From Maricaulis sp048270265 (GTDB lineage: Bacteria > Pseudomonadota > Alphaproteobacteria > Caulobacterales > Maricaulaceae), in assembly GCF_048270265.1 (NCBI RefSeq), contig NZ_JBLWTD010000020.1, positions 1-55,934 on the forward strand: a stretch of DNA of 55,934 nt. The letters are read 5' to 3'. The notes beneath the pieces were generated by a model, which was given only the letters and a program-made list of their open reading frames with translations, had not been told where the DNA came from and ran no database searches. Numbering within the stretch: position 1 is the stretch's first letter; each line of letters opens with the position of its first letter. The position numbers were made by a program, and so were the translations under genes. This document shows positions 16,747 to 26,053 of the stretch, in pieces.

Positions 16747-19700
16747 CTACCCCGCTGCAGCGCGTTCGAGCCGGTCGAGCAGGTTGGCGTCGACACGCCC
16801 CGTTTGCGGCAGTCCCTGATCGGCTTCGAAGGCCATCACGGCCTCATAGGTCTGCCCGCCGATCATGCCGTCGATCGGTCCGGGCGAATAGCCCAGCGCG
16901 GCGAGGAAGCCCTGGGCGCGGTAGACTGTTCCGGAGTCGGCGACCGGCGTCTGCTCCCACGGAAGGTCGCGATACAGGCCATTGGCTTCCGCATCGATCG
17001 GCCGCGGCTGGAAGGTGGCGGCAATACCGCGTGCCTCGGTGAGGGCAGCCGGTTCGATCATTTCCTCCAGCGCGGCCGCGCGCTGCGAGGCGGTCGGGTC
17101 GGATTCGCTGGCGGCGATGCTGTACCAGGTGAAGGCGTCGGGCAGGCTCAGGGGAACGCCCTGGCCGCTCTCGAACAACAGGGCGAGATTGAATTGGGAA
17201 TCGCGAAGGCCCAGCAGGGCGGCTTCCTGAAACCAGCGCGCGGCCTCGTCAAAATTCACCGCAGTGCCGGTGCCGTAATAATACATCACGGCCAGATTGT
17301 GCATCGCCCGGCGATGGCCGGCATTGGCGGCCCGTTCGGTCCAGCGGCGCGCCGCCTCAAGATCGATCGCCACACCTTCGCCCGTTTCGAGCAATTTGCC
17401 ATAGCGATATTGCGCGGCGGGAATGCCCTGTTCGGCGGCGCGGCGCAGCAGGATGGCGGCGGTCGCGCTATCGCCGGCCTCGAGGCTGCGCATGCCGAGC
17501 AGATAGCGCGCGACAGGGTTGCCGTCGGCGGCGGCGCTTTCCAGGGTCATCGCCCCGGCATTGGCCGTGCTGCGTTGCGGCGCGGTGCGGGCGGGCTCGG
17601 AGCGCGGTGCGTCCAGGGCAGGCATGCTGGTTCCGGAAGCGTCGGCCACGGCATTGGCCGGTGCCGTGTTCATGGCCTCGACCTCGACAGGCGGGGTTTC
17701 GACTTCAGGCGCGGGCGTGGCATCGACGGGGTTGGCGGGCGTTGCCGGCGGAGTGCTGGCAGGGCCGGCGGGTGTTTCGGTGGCAAACCCGGCCTCGACC
17801 GAGGCGACGAAACTGCGTTCCTGGACGGCATTGGCCGCCTGGCTGTCGGCATCACCGCGAATGGCTTCCCAGACCAGGATGGCGCCGGCACCGCCGAGCA
17901 TCACCAGCGCGACAACCGGCAGGGCGACGAGCAGGGTGCGGCCGAGCCGGGAGGGCCGGCTGCCATTGTCATAGTCGGCCGACTGGTTCTGGACGCGGGT
18001 GCGGTCACGCGCGGCGGCGAGGAAGTCGGCATCCGCTGTCGCGCCGATCCGCTGGGTGGCCGGGCGGGGCGCTGCCTGTGATGCCGGCTGTGGCGCGGCT
18101 TGCGGTGCGGGCTGAGGTGCAGGCTGCAAGACGGGCTGGTGTGCCGGCTGGAGCACGGGCTGAGACAGGGTTGCGGGCTGTTCGGCCATGGCCGCCGCGG
18201 CCGGGCGTGGCTGCGGTGCTGGCCGGGCGGCGGGGGCTGCAACCGGCTCGGGCGCACGCAGGACCGGTGCGGCCAGTGGCGCCTCCGGCTTGCGGGGTTG
18301 CGGCGCCGGTGCCGCGGTTTCGGCAATCGCGGGCGCGGTCGGTTCAGCCGTGAGGAAGGGATCGTCATCCTCCGGCGCGTACTGGCTGCGCGGCGTTTCC
18401 GCCTGTGGCGGCGGCGCCAGTGGCGTGTCGAAGTCGATTGTCTCGGCAAGCGGTTCGGCTGCGTCGTTCGCGGCGTCGGTTTCGCTCTCGGTTTCGCTCT
18501 CGGTTTCGGTTTCAGCTGCCGCTTCGGCTTCGTCCTCGAGCTTGCGTGCCTCGATCGCCTCGAGGCGGTCGGCGAGGGCCGACATGGCGCGTTGAACCGG
18601 CGAGAGCACTTCCTCGGTATCGGCCCGCACGGTGGCGAGGCGATCCTTGACGCCGGTCATGGCGTCCTCGATGCGCTGGGCGGTGCGCTCTTCCGATTGG
18701 CGCATCCGGTCTGCGAGCGCCTCGTCGGAAGCGAGCTTCTGTTCGTCGAGCCGGGCAATGACCTCGGCCATCCGGTCGGTCGCGGCGGCGACGGCCGTGG
18801 AGGATTGCGCCTCGGCATGCGCGATGCGGTCGGCGAGGGCCTTGCCCATGCGCGTGACTTCATCGCCCATGCGGCGCAGGGATTCCTTGCCCTCCTGGCG
18901 GACATCATCAAGCTTGCGATCGAGAATTTGCTCCGAGCGCGTATCGCGCAGGGCATCCTGGGTGCGGCGCTCGTTTTCGGTCAGGCGGCGTTCGATCGCG
19001 CCGGCCAGCTTGGTCAGCTCATTGCCGAGCTTGTGCATGCCATTGCCCTGGCGGCGTTCGGCATCGTCGATACGGCCGAGCGCCTGGGTCAGCGCGGTCT
19101 CGAGCCGGTCGACGCGTGGTTCGGCGGCAACATTGCTCAGGGCGCTGGCGAGCTGGGACCGGGTCTCGGCGATCATGCTGGCGACTTCGCCGGACAGGCG
19201 ATCAAAGCGCCGTTCCAGTTCGACATTGTCGCCGGAATTGCGCGTTTCCAGTGTTTTCAACCGGTCTTCCAGCCGGGCCACCGTCTGGTCCAGCGTCCGG
19301 GCCGCGTCATTGGTCTGGCGTTCGGCACCTTCAACGCGCAGGCGCAGGCTGTCGGTGGCGCGGTGCAGGCCATTGAGCACTTCGCTGGCGCGTTCATCGC
19401 GACGTTTGGCCTGGTCGGCAAGGTCGGCGGCGCGGTGTTCGGCCCGCTCCAGCTTGAGGGCCAGGGATTCCGTTGCCTTGCGTGAGGCCTCGCCCTGTTC
19501 CTTGACCTGCTGGCCGGTGTCATGCAGCCGAGCGGCGATATCATTCTCATGTTCGTAGAGCCGGCGTGCCAGCTTCATGATCGTGGTTTCGATCGCCTTG
19601 CCGGCTTCGGGATTGCCGGTGGAGCTTCCGGACTCGATCTGCGCGATCCGTGTGGCCAGATCGTCCTGTCCCTGGCGGACGCGGCTGAGATCCTCGCGCG

Positions 19701-20073
19701 TTTCCTCAAGCTGTTCCGACTGGCGCTCGCTGCTGCGGCCGACCTTGTCGACGAGCTGGTTGATCGCCTTGTCGAGGCTGCTGAGCGTTTGGGAGGACTG
19801 GTGTTCGGCCGCCTCAATCCGCTCGGTGAGACGATTGACCATGGCGCGCAGCAGGCGATCCTCGCCGGGATCGGCCGGGGCGCTGCCGCCCGCGAAACCG
19901 GGAAAGCCCTCAAGGGCATCGTCCCAGCGCGTGTTGGCCGGATCGGAATCGTCAAGAATCACCCGGTTGAGCCACTCGCCCAGGGTGACCCCGTCATGAC
20001 GCGCAGCCGTCTTGGCACGCGCCCGAGCGCGGGGATCGATTCCCTTGACGCTCCAAGGACCTGCAGACGACAT
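16747..20073 (-). CDS. podJ: PodJ-like polar localization factor
   Basis: A 1108-residue PodJ-type protein, longer than Caulobacter PodJ. PodJ marks the new cell pole and recruits pilus, holdfast and signalling proteins. The N-terminus carries the family motif PWSVKGIDPRARARAK (6-21) and LGEWLNRVI. Residues about 90-540 are charged coiled coil, then a proline/alanine-rich linker with A/P/Q repeats (about 560-690). One membrane segment lies at about 708-733, followed by a periplasmic Sel1 repeat region (about 850-1000) and a C-terminal peptidoglycan-binding domain (about 1045-1105). The order matches the PodJ plan of cytoplasmic coiled coil, TM and periplasmic domain. Possible CtrA sites and three GANTC sites lie upstream. 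Confidence 0.93.
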   Translation of the reverse strand: MSSAGPWSVKGIDPRARARAKTAARHDGVTLGEWLNRVILDDSDPANTRWDDALEGFPGFAGGSAPADPGEDRLLRAMVNRLTERIEAAEHQSSQTLSSLDKAINQLVDKVGRSSERQSEQLEETREDLSRVRQGQDDLATRIAQIESGSSTGNPEAGKAIETTIMKLARRLYEHENDIAARLHDTGQQVKEQGEASRKATESLALKLERAEHRAADLADQAKRRDERASEVLNGLHRATDSLRLRVEGAERQTNDAARTLDQTVARLEDRLKTLETRNSGDNVELERRFDRLSGEVASMIAETRSQLASALSNVAAEPRVDRLETALTQALGRIDDAERRQGNGMHKLGNELTKLAGAIERRLTENERRTQDALRDTRSEQILDRKLDDVRQEGKESLRRMGDEVTRMGKALADRIAHAEAQSSTAVAAATDRMAEVIARLDEQKLASDEALADRMRQSEERTAQRIEDAMTGVKDRLATVRADTEEVLSPVQRAMSALADRLEAIEARKLEDEAEAAAETETESETESETDAANDAAEPLAETIDFDTPLAPPPQAETPRSQYAPEDDDPFLTAEPTAPAIAETAAPAPQPRKPEAPLAAPVLRAPEPVAAPAARPAPQPRPAAAAMAEQPATLSQPVLQPAHQPVLQPAPQPAPQAAPQPASQAAPRPATQRIGATADADFLAAARDRTRVQNQSADYDNGSRPSRLGRTLLVALPVVALVMLGGAGAILVWEAIRGDADSQAANAVQERSFVASVEAGFATETPAGPASTPPATPANPVDATPAPEVETPPVEVEAMNTAPANAVADASGTSMPALDAPRSEPARTAPQRSTANAGAMTLESAAADGNPVARYLLGMRSLEAGDSATAAILLRRAAEQGIPAAQYRYGKLLETGEGVAIDLEAARRWTERAANAGHRRAMHNLAVMYYYGTGTAVNFDEAARWFQEAALLGLRDSQFNLALLFESGQGVPLSLPDAFTWYSIAASESDPTASQRAAALEEMIEPAALTEARGIAATFQPRPIDAEANGLYRDLPWEQTPVADSGTVYRAQGFLAALGYSPGPIDGMIGGQTYEAVMAFEADQGLPQTGRVDANLLDRLERAAAG

Positions 20074-20262
20074 GCGAATCGCTCACCTAATTGCCCAGCC
20101 TCAAGCTACCGGGCGGTTAATATTGTGTAAACCAAGGCAGGGAACGCTATATGTAGTGTTTCCACACCCAATCCAGAAAATCGGCGCCGAAATGCCAAAA
20201 TCCTGAGTCTGAACAAGGCTCCGACTCGGTTAACGCGCCGTAAAACCTGTGGACAGATCGCG
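20074..20262 (-). promoter_or_regulatory. podJ upstream region with CtrA-like boxes and three GANTC sites
   Basis: This 189-bp gap lies between podJ and the upstream acidic-repeat gene. It holds two TTAA-N7-TAAA elements, at 20117-20131 and 20230-20244, each one base off the CtrA consensus TTAA-N7-TTAA. It also holds GAATC (20076-20080, beside the podJ start), GAGTC (20205-20209) and GACTC (20223-20227), the CcrM methylation motif. Caulobacter podJ is under CtrA/GcrA/CcrM-type control; functional sites here are inference. Confidence 0.5.
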
Positions 20263-22359
20263 TCAATCGTTGCCGTTCAACGCGTCGTTCCCGGCGCCGT
20301 CATCAGTATCGGCATCCGTATTCGCTCCGGCATCGGCCGTGTCATCCGCGTCGGCGGTGGCATCGGTTTCGAGTTCGGCGTCTGGACCGGCATCGTCCGC
20401 GTCGTTCGTATCGGCGCTGGAATCGGTTTCCGTTTCGGTGTCGAGACCGTCATCTGCCGCGTCGTCCGTATCGGCACTGGCATCTGTTTCCGCTTCGGGG
20501 TCGAGGCCGGTATCGTCCGCGTCGTCCGTATCGGCGCTGGCATCTGTTTCCGCTTCGGCGTCGAGGCCGGCATCGGCCGCGTCATCCGTATCGGCGCTGG
20601 CATCGGTTTCCGCTTCGATATCGAGACCGGCATCGGCCGCGTCGTCCGTATCGGCAGTGGCACCGGTTTCCGCTTCGGCGTCTAGGCCGGCATCGGCCGT
20701 GTCATCCGCGTCGGCAGTGGCATCGGTTTGCGCTTCGGTATCGAGACCCGCCTCGGGCGTGTCATCCGTGTCGGCGGCGAGGGTGGCGTCCGTTTCCGCT
20801 TCGGCGTTCGCCGCGGTCGGGGGCGCGTTGAAATAATTCGGGGCGATTGCCTGCAATTGCGCGTTCATTACCGACGCCTCGCGGACCGGCAGTGTGGTGG
20901 CTGCGGCGGGGAGTGTGACGGCGATGTCGAACAGCATCCAGGCTGACTCGACATCGGCCTGGCTGGCTGCATAGCGGCCGGCATGCCAGTAGGTCATCGA
21001 GCAATAGGGATCGGCCAGGGCGCTGTTGGTGAAGAGAGTCAGCGGATCGAGATCCGGCGCGACCCCGGTGTCGACCGTGCGCAGGACGGCGAGGGTTTCG
21101 GCAGCGAGCAGATTGGCGGCGGCGCCAGCCAGATCGGTGCGGTCGAGATAGGGGCGCAGGCCTGCAAGCGCGACAACTCGGTCACTCTGGAGTGCGGCGA
21201 GGCTCGCCATCAAATCCTCGAACTCGCCATCGCCGAGGCCGGCGGCAACCAGTTGCGATATTCGCGTGCAGAGCGGGTCGGTCGAGCGCGTCGGGCAGGC
21301 TCCGACATGGTGCGAGGCCTGGTAAAGCGCCAGCAGGGCGCCGGCCTTGTCGCCGTCACTCGCCATCGAATTGGCGGCGTCGAGAAAGGCCTGTTCATCG
21401 GGGCTGGCTGCAGGCAGCGCCGCGGCGTCGAACCCGGCCTGGACCAGCGGCGCGATGCCGGGATCCGGCCATGCATAGTCAGCCGCCGCCGCGGATTCGA
21501 GATTTTCCGGCCAGGGGAAGCGGGCCGTGCTTTCGCCGGCGCTGAGCCGCGTCCACACTTCGCGCCGTCCATCGGGGCTGCTGGGGCTGAAGACAATGTA
21601 GCCGAAACGGGCGGGGATGCCGGTCAGCCCGGACATGACATTGAGCGCATCGGGGTGGATGGGCGTGGTGTGGCGCAACCAGCGCCGGAACAGTTCGACA
21701 TCGGCCGGGCGGCCATCATCGCCAGGGGTGAAGCCGAGAATGACGGCGCCATCGGCATTGCGGCGAATTTCAGTAGCGCCGGTGTCTGTCGCGGTGACAA
21801 CCATCGGCACTTCGGCCAGGCGCACACCCATGGCGGCCTCGATCCAGAAGCGCTCGAAACGGCTGCCATCGGGGCCGGTGACCTCATCCAGCTCGCCGTT
21901 ATGGGTATAGAAGGAGAAGGTGTCCATCTGCCGGTGGACATGGCCGATGATGGGCCGGTTTCGCATCACCGGCGCGGTCAGTGTTGCGGCGCGGGTCAGG
22001 ATGCGGGCCTGCCGGAAATCGATCACCGCCGCGCCCGGATCCGTGGCCTCGGTGACATAGCCGTCGCCGATGATGATTTCGCGGGTCTCGGTCGACTGCA
22101 CCGTGCCGTCGAGGTCGAAACGCTCGATGCGCCAGCGTGTGCGCAATACGCGGTCATCGATCTCGCCGCGGCTGGCAAGATAGCCGGCGCGGCTCAGAAA
22201 TCCGCCGGCGGGCGTATAGGCCGCCATCTCGACCGCCGCGCTCTGGCGGACGACTGAGAACGGGTCGTCGGCGGTCTGCAGGGCAAGTGCCGGGGCGCAG
22301 AGCGATGCGCTCGCAAGGGCAAGGGCGGCGAGGAGGCGAAGGCGGGTTGATCGGGTCAT
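20263..22359 (-). CDS. Secreted protein with acidic tandem-repeat tail
   Basis: A 698-residue protein. I start it at the ATG 22359, which opens a good signal peptide (RLRLLAALALASASLCAPALAL); the open frame further upstream collides with the MerR promoter. The mature part (about 35-520) is a globular domain with an N-terminal jelly-like beta region and a later helical region, with no recognisable catalytic motif. The C-terminal 180 residues are an Asp/Glu/Ala-rich repeat, eight 20-residue units of the type EAETDASADTDDAADAGLDA. The tail is strongly acidic and could bind cations or mineral. Function unknown; the start and the exact boundary of the globular domain are uncertain. Confidence 0.85.
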   Translation of the reverse strand: MTRSTRLRLLAALALASASLCAPALALQTADDPFSVVRQSAAVEMAAYTPAGGFLSRAGYLASRGEIDDRVLRTRWRIERFDLDGTVQSTETREIIIGDGYVTEATDPGAAVIDFRQARILTRAATLTAPVMRNRPIIGHVHRQMDTFSFYTHNGELDEVTGPDGSRFERFWIEAAMGVRLAEVPMVVTATDTGATEIRRNADGAVILGFTPGDDGRPADVELFRRWLRHTTPIHPDALNVMSGLTGIPARFGYIVFSPSSPDGRREVWTRLSAGESTARFPWPENLESAAAADYAWPDPGIAPLVQAGFDAAALPAASPDEQAFLDAANSMASDGDKAGALLALYQASHHVGACPTRSTDPLCTRISQLVAAGLGDGEFEDLMASLAALQSDRVVALAGLRPYLDRTDLAGAAANLLAAETLAVLRTVDTGVAPDLDPLTLFTNSALADPYCSMTYWHAGRYAASQADVESAWMLFDIAVTLPAAATTLPVREASVMNAQLQAIAPNYFNAPPTAANAEAETDATLAADTDDTPEAGLDTEAQTDATADADDTADAGLDAEAETGATADTDDAADAGLDIEAETDASADTDDAADAGLDAEAETDASADTDDADDTGLDPEAETDASADTDDAADDGLDTETETDSSADTNDADDAGPDAELETDATADADDTADAGANTDADTDDGAGNDALNGND
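20317..20802 (-). repeat. Eight 60-bp in-frame tandem repeats encoding an acidic tail
   Basis: The period is 60 bp, encoding 20 residues with the core T-D-A-S-A-D-T-D-D and ending A-G-L-D. The first unit has two extra residues. Copies differ by a few substitutions, mostly conservative. Slippage or recombination should vary the copy number between strains. Confidence 0.93.
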
Positions 22360-22444
22360 CGGGCAACATTGCCGTGCGGCGATCCCTGAGGAAAGGGGAG
22401 AGTGGAAAAACATCTGCGCAAGAGGGTCAGAAATCAAAATGACG

Positions 22445-22460
22445 TTGACGTTCGCGTAAG
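22445..22460 (+). promoter_or_regulatory. Candidate operator of the MerR-family regulator
   Basis: The 16-bp sequence TTGACGTTCGCGTAAG lies 20-35 bp upstream of the MerR start. It has an ACG-N4-CGT core and outer T/A symmetry, matching 11 of 14 fixed positions of a TTTACGT-N2-ACGTAAA palindrome as I recall it for LiuR-type MerR boxes. An autoregulatory operator is plausible. No clear -35/-10 pair was found. Confidence 0.5.
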
Positions 22461-22479
22461 GGTGTGGGCATGATGCAGC

Positions 22480-22962
22480 ATGAGCAAACCGGTCGCACCT
22501 GATTCCGAATTTACCATTCGCGAGCTGTCGCAGGAATTCGATGTGACGCCGAGAACCCTGCGCTTTTACGAGCAGAAGGGCATGATCCATCCGGTCCGGC
22601 GCGGCGCCAGCCGCGTCTATTCCGCGATCGACCATGCCCGGATCGAACTGATCCTGCGCGGCAAGCGCGTTGGTTTTGCCCTCGACGAGATCAAGGAAAT
22701 CCTGGATCTTGAGCCGATCTATCGTGGCGGCCGCGAGCGGATCGAGCCGGCGATCGAACGCTTCGAGGCGCGCATCAAGGTCCTCAAGCAGCAGCGCGAG
22801 GATGTCGATCACGCCATCGCCGAATTGCAGGCCGGTCTGGACTGGATGCGTGACCGGCTCGCCGACCGCGTCCCGACTGAAGAAGTGCGCCGCCGTGCCC
22901 GTGCCTTCGAGGCCCTGGCCGCGGCGCGTCTCGACCCTTGGTCAAGCCTGAACGCGGAATAG
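22480..22962 (+). CDS. MerR-family regulator of the acyl-CoA degradation cluster (LiuR-like)
   Basis: A 160-residue MerR-type repressor/activator. The winged helix-turn-helix starts TIRELSQEFDVTPRTLRFYE (about 12-31) and continues with a Y-S-A-I-D-H-A-R wing. A coiled-coil dimerisation helix runs from about 85 to 125. The sequence resembles regulators that control branched-chain amino-acid and fatty-acid catabolism in proteobacteria. It sits 52 bp before an acyl-CoA dehydrogenase on the same strand, which supports local control of that operon. It has no cysteine or metal-sensing loop. Confidence 0.93.
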   Translation: MSKPVAPDSEFTIRELSQEFDVTPRTLRFYEQKGMIHPVRRGASRVYSAIDHARIELILRGKRVGFALDEIKEILDLEPIYRGGRERIEPAIERFEARIKVLKQQREDVDHAIAELQAGLDWMRDRLADRVPTEEVRRRARAFEALAAARLDPWSSLNAE

Positions 22963-23014
22963 CCACAACACACACAACCCTTTTTGCCCTCTACGCCCCA
23001 TCGGAGATAACCAC

Positions 23015-24805
23015 ATGACAACCCCTTATCGCGCGCCCGTTCGTGACCAGCGTTTTGTTCTCCATGATGTGCTGAATATCGCTCAATACAGCGACCTGCC
23101 CGGCTTTTCCGACGCCGACACCGACACGATCGACGCTATCCTCGAAGAGGGCGGGAAGTTTTGTGAAGGCGTGCTCGCACCGCTCTCCCATATCGGGGAT
23201 GTCGAGGGCTGCGTCCGCGATACCGACGGCAATGTCAAAACGCCGACGGGTTTCAAGGATGCCTTCAAGCAGATGGGTGAAGCGGGCTGGACCTCACTCT
23301 CCCAGGACCCGGAATATGGCGGTCAGGGCCTGCCGCATGTGCTCAACTTGGCATTCAATGAAATGGTTTCCGCGGCCAATATGGCCTTCGGCATGTATCC
23401 GGGCCTGACCCTCGGTGCCGCAGCGGCGCTCCACACCGGTGGCAGCGACGAGCAGAAGCGCCTCTATCTGCCCAAGATGATTGCCTGCCAGTGGGGCGGC
23501 ACCATGAACCTGACCGAGCCGCAGTGCGGTACCGATCTGGGCATGTTGCGCACCAAGGCCGTGCCGCAGGCTGACGGCACCTACAAGATTACCGGCCAGA
23601 AGATCTGGATTTCCTCGGGCGAGCACGACATGGCGGAGAATATCATCCACCTCGTCCTGGCCCGCATCGAAGGCGCGCCGGAAGGCGTGAAGGGGATCTC
23701 CCTCTTCGTGGTGCCGAAATTCCTGCCCGATGCCGATGGCAATCCGGGCGCCCGCAACACGCTGAAATGCGGCGGGCTGGAAGAGAAAATGGGCATCCAC
23801 GGCAATGCCACCTGCGTGATGGATTATGACGAGGCGACCGGCTGGCTGGTTGGCGAGGAAAACAAGGGCCTCAAGATCATGTTCGTCATGATGAATGAAG
23901 CCCGTCTCGGCGTTGGCCTGCAGGGCTATGCCCTTGCCGAAGCCGCCTATCAGCAATCCCTCGGTTTCGCGCTCGACCGTCTGCAGGGACGTTCCCTGAC
24001 CGGACCGAAAAACCCGGAAGGCCCGGCCGATCCGATCATCGTGCATCCCGATGTCCGTCGCATGCTGATGGACCAGAAGTCCTTCGTCGAAGCAGCGCGA
24101 TGTTTCGGGCTGTGGACCGCGCTGCAGGGCGATCTCGAGGAAAAAGCCTCGGATCCGAAAGTGCGCGAGAAGGCCGGCGATTACATGGCGCTGCTCACCC
24201 CGGTGGTGAAGGGCTATCTCACCGGCAAGGGCTTCGACATGGTCTCCAACGGGTTGCAGATCCATGGCGGATCCGGATTCACCGAGGAGTGGGGCGCCTC
24301 GCAATTGCTGCGCGATGCCCGCATCACCCTGATCTATGAAGGCACGAACGGCATCCAGGCGCTCGATCTGGTCGGCCGCAAGCTGGCCATGAACGGCATG
24401 CGTCCGATCATGAGCTTCTTCGCCGAGCTCGACGCCTTTGTTGCCGCCGGTGGCGGCGAGAGCGAACAGCCCTTCATTGCCGCCGTCGCCGACTGCAAGG
24501 CCAAGCTCGAGGAAGCCACCAATTGGCTGGTCGAGAACGGGTTGAAGGATTTCAATAATGCCGGCGCGGCCTCGCACGACTATCTTCAGCTCTTCGGCCT
24601 GACCTGCCTGACCTATATGTGGGCCAAGATGGCCAAGGTTTCGGCGGCGAAAATCGCGGCCGGTGACAGCGATCCGATCTATGCCAACAAGATCAAGACC
24701 GGCGTCTATTTCGTCGAGCGCTGGGTGCCGGAAGGCGCCATGCATCTCGCCAAGGTCAAGACCGGCGCCGATGCGATGATGGCGCTTTCGGCCGAGGAGT
24801 TCTGA
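23015..24805 (+). CDS. Acyl-CoA dehydrogenase (596 residues, C-terminal extension class)
   Basis: An FAD-dependent acyl-CoA dehydrogenase that would make trans-2-enoyl-CoA in fatty-acid beta-oxidation. It has the N-terminal helical region, the beta-barrel segment MNLTEPQCGTDLG and the catalytic segment LIYEGTNGIQ with Glu442 at the base position. A further ~150 residues make up the C-terminal domain found in the roughly 600-residue bacterial class. The start ATG at 23015 is followed by a family-typical TPYRAPVRDQRFVL. It is the first structural gene after the MerR regulator. Confidence 0.96.
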   Translation: MTTPYRAPVRDQRFVLHDVLNIAQYSDLPGFSDADTDTIDAILEEGGKFCEGVLAPLSHIGDVEGCVRDTDGNVKTPTGFKDAFKQMGEAGWTSLSQDPEYGGQGLPHVLNLAFNEMVSAANMAFGMYPGLTLGAAAALHTGGSDEQKRLYLPKMIACQWGGTMNLTEPQCGTDLGMLRTKAVPQADGTYKITGQKIWISSGEHDMAENIIHLVLARIEGAPEGVKGISLFVVPKFLPDADGNPGARNTLKCGGLEEKMGIHGNATCVMDYDEATGWLVGEENKGLKIMFVMMNEARLGVGLQGYALAEAAYQQSLGFALDRLQGRSLTGPKNPEGPADPIIVHPDVRRMLMDQKSFVEAARCFGLWTALQGDLEEKASDPKVREKAGDYMALLTPVVKGYLTGKGFDMVSNGLQIHGGSGFTEEWGASQLLRDARITLIYEGTNGIQALDLVGRKLAMNGMRPIMSFFAELDAFVAAGGGESEQPFIAAVADCKAKLEEATNWLVENGLKDFNNAGAASHDYLQLFGLTCLTYMWAKMAKVSAAKIAAGDSDPIYANKIKTGVYFVERWVPEGAMHLAKVKTGADAMMALSAEEF

Positions 24806-24876
24806 GGCCAGGCCTGAAGGTCGCAGCGAACACAATAAAAACGACACGAGCACCATAACACTGGGGAGTGGGTGAT

Positions 24877-26051
24877 ATGCAGGATCCGTTGAACGTGCCC
24901 AAGCCGGCCTGGCTTGACCGCGAGGACGTCAATATCTTTTCCGAAGCCGTTGCCGGCTTCCTCGAAAAGGAATGCACACCCAATGCCGAGCGCTGGGAAA
25001 AGGCGGGCATTGTCGATCGCGAGCTCTGGTACAAGGGCGGCGAGGCCGGCCTGCTCGTGCCGTCCTGCCCGGAGGAATATGGCGGCGCCGGTGGCGACTG
25101 GCGTCATGACTATGTCTTCCACATGCAGGCCTCGATGCGCGGCACCGGCGGCTGGGGCGCCTCGCTGCACAATTCCATCATCGGCCCCTATATCTGGCAT
25201 TACGGCTCGGAAGAGCAGAAGCATCGCATCCTGCCGCAAATGGTGTCCGGCGAACTGGTCGGCGCCATCGCGATGAGCGAGCCGCATGCCGGTTCCGACC
25301 TGCAGGCGATCAAGACCACCGCCGTCAAGGACGGCAATGGCTACCGCATCAATGGCGCCAAGACCTTCATCACCAATGGCGGCACCGCCAATCTGATCAT
25401 CGTCGTCGCCAAGACCGATGCATCAAAAGGCTATGACGGCACCTCCCTTTTCCTCGTCGAGACCGACGGGCTGGAAGGCTTCCGCCGCGGCAAGCTGCTC
25501 GACAAGGTCGGCCTCAAATCCCAGGACACCGCCGAGCTCTTCTTCGACAATGTCTGGGTTCCGGCCAGCGCCCTGCTCGGTCCGGAAGAGGGCCAGGGCT
25601 TCATCCAGCTGATGCAGCAATTGCCCCAGGAACGCCTGCAGATCGCCGTCCAGGGTGTCGGCGTCATGAAGCGCGCCCTGATCGAGACGATTGCCTATGT
25701 GAAGGAACGCGAAGCCTTCGGCCGCCCGATCATCAAGTTCCAGAACACCCAGTTCAAACTCGCCGAATGCAAGACCAAGGCGACGCTGGCGGAAGTCTTC
25801 GTCCATCATTGCTCCGAACGTCTGCTCAACGGCACGCTCGATGTCTCGACCGCCTCGATGGCGAAATACTGGGTGTCGGACGTCCAGAACGAGGTCGTCG
25901 ATGAATGCGTCCAGCTTCATGGTGGCTACGGCTTCATGAATGAATATCCGATCGCCAAGATGTGGCGCGACAGCCGNNNNNNNNNNGCGTCCAGCGCATT
26001 TATGGCGGCACGAATGAGATCATGAAACTGCTGATCGCGCGGAGCCTGTAG
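24877..26051 (+). CDS. Acyl-CoA dehydrogenase (interrupted by an assembly gap)
   Basis: A second acyl-CoA dehydrogenase, close to the 390-residue short class. It has SEPHAGSDLQAIKT in the barrel and a C-terminus ending RIYGGTNEIMKLLIAR, the family FAD/active-site motif. The ATG at 24877 has a GGGGAG 8 bases upstream. The run of 10 N at 25977-25986 breaks the frame: the left flank ends in an Arg codon start and the right flank reads in a different phase. Dropping the Ns and merging one shared G gives 1164 nt, exactly 388 codons, and the expected DSRVQRIYGG join. So the gene is most likely intact. Confidence 0.92.
25977..25986. other. Assembly gap (10 N)
   Basis: Ten unknown bases inside the second acyl-CoA dehydrogenase gene. 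The true spacing is probably a one-base overlap of the two flanks. Confidence 0.99.
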
Positions 26052-26053
26052 TG

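Noticed and set aside
15811..18081. Long plus-strand open frame over the TauE and podJ genes
   Set aside because: It is antisense to two well-supported genes and its amino acid composition is not protein-like.
20317..20802. Regular 60-bp repeats that look like a CRISPR array
   Set aside because: There are no spacers, the units are in frame and the changes are mostly conservative, so it is a coding repeat.
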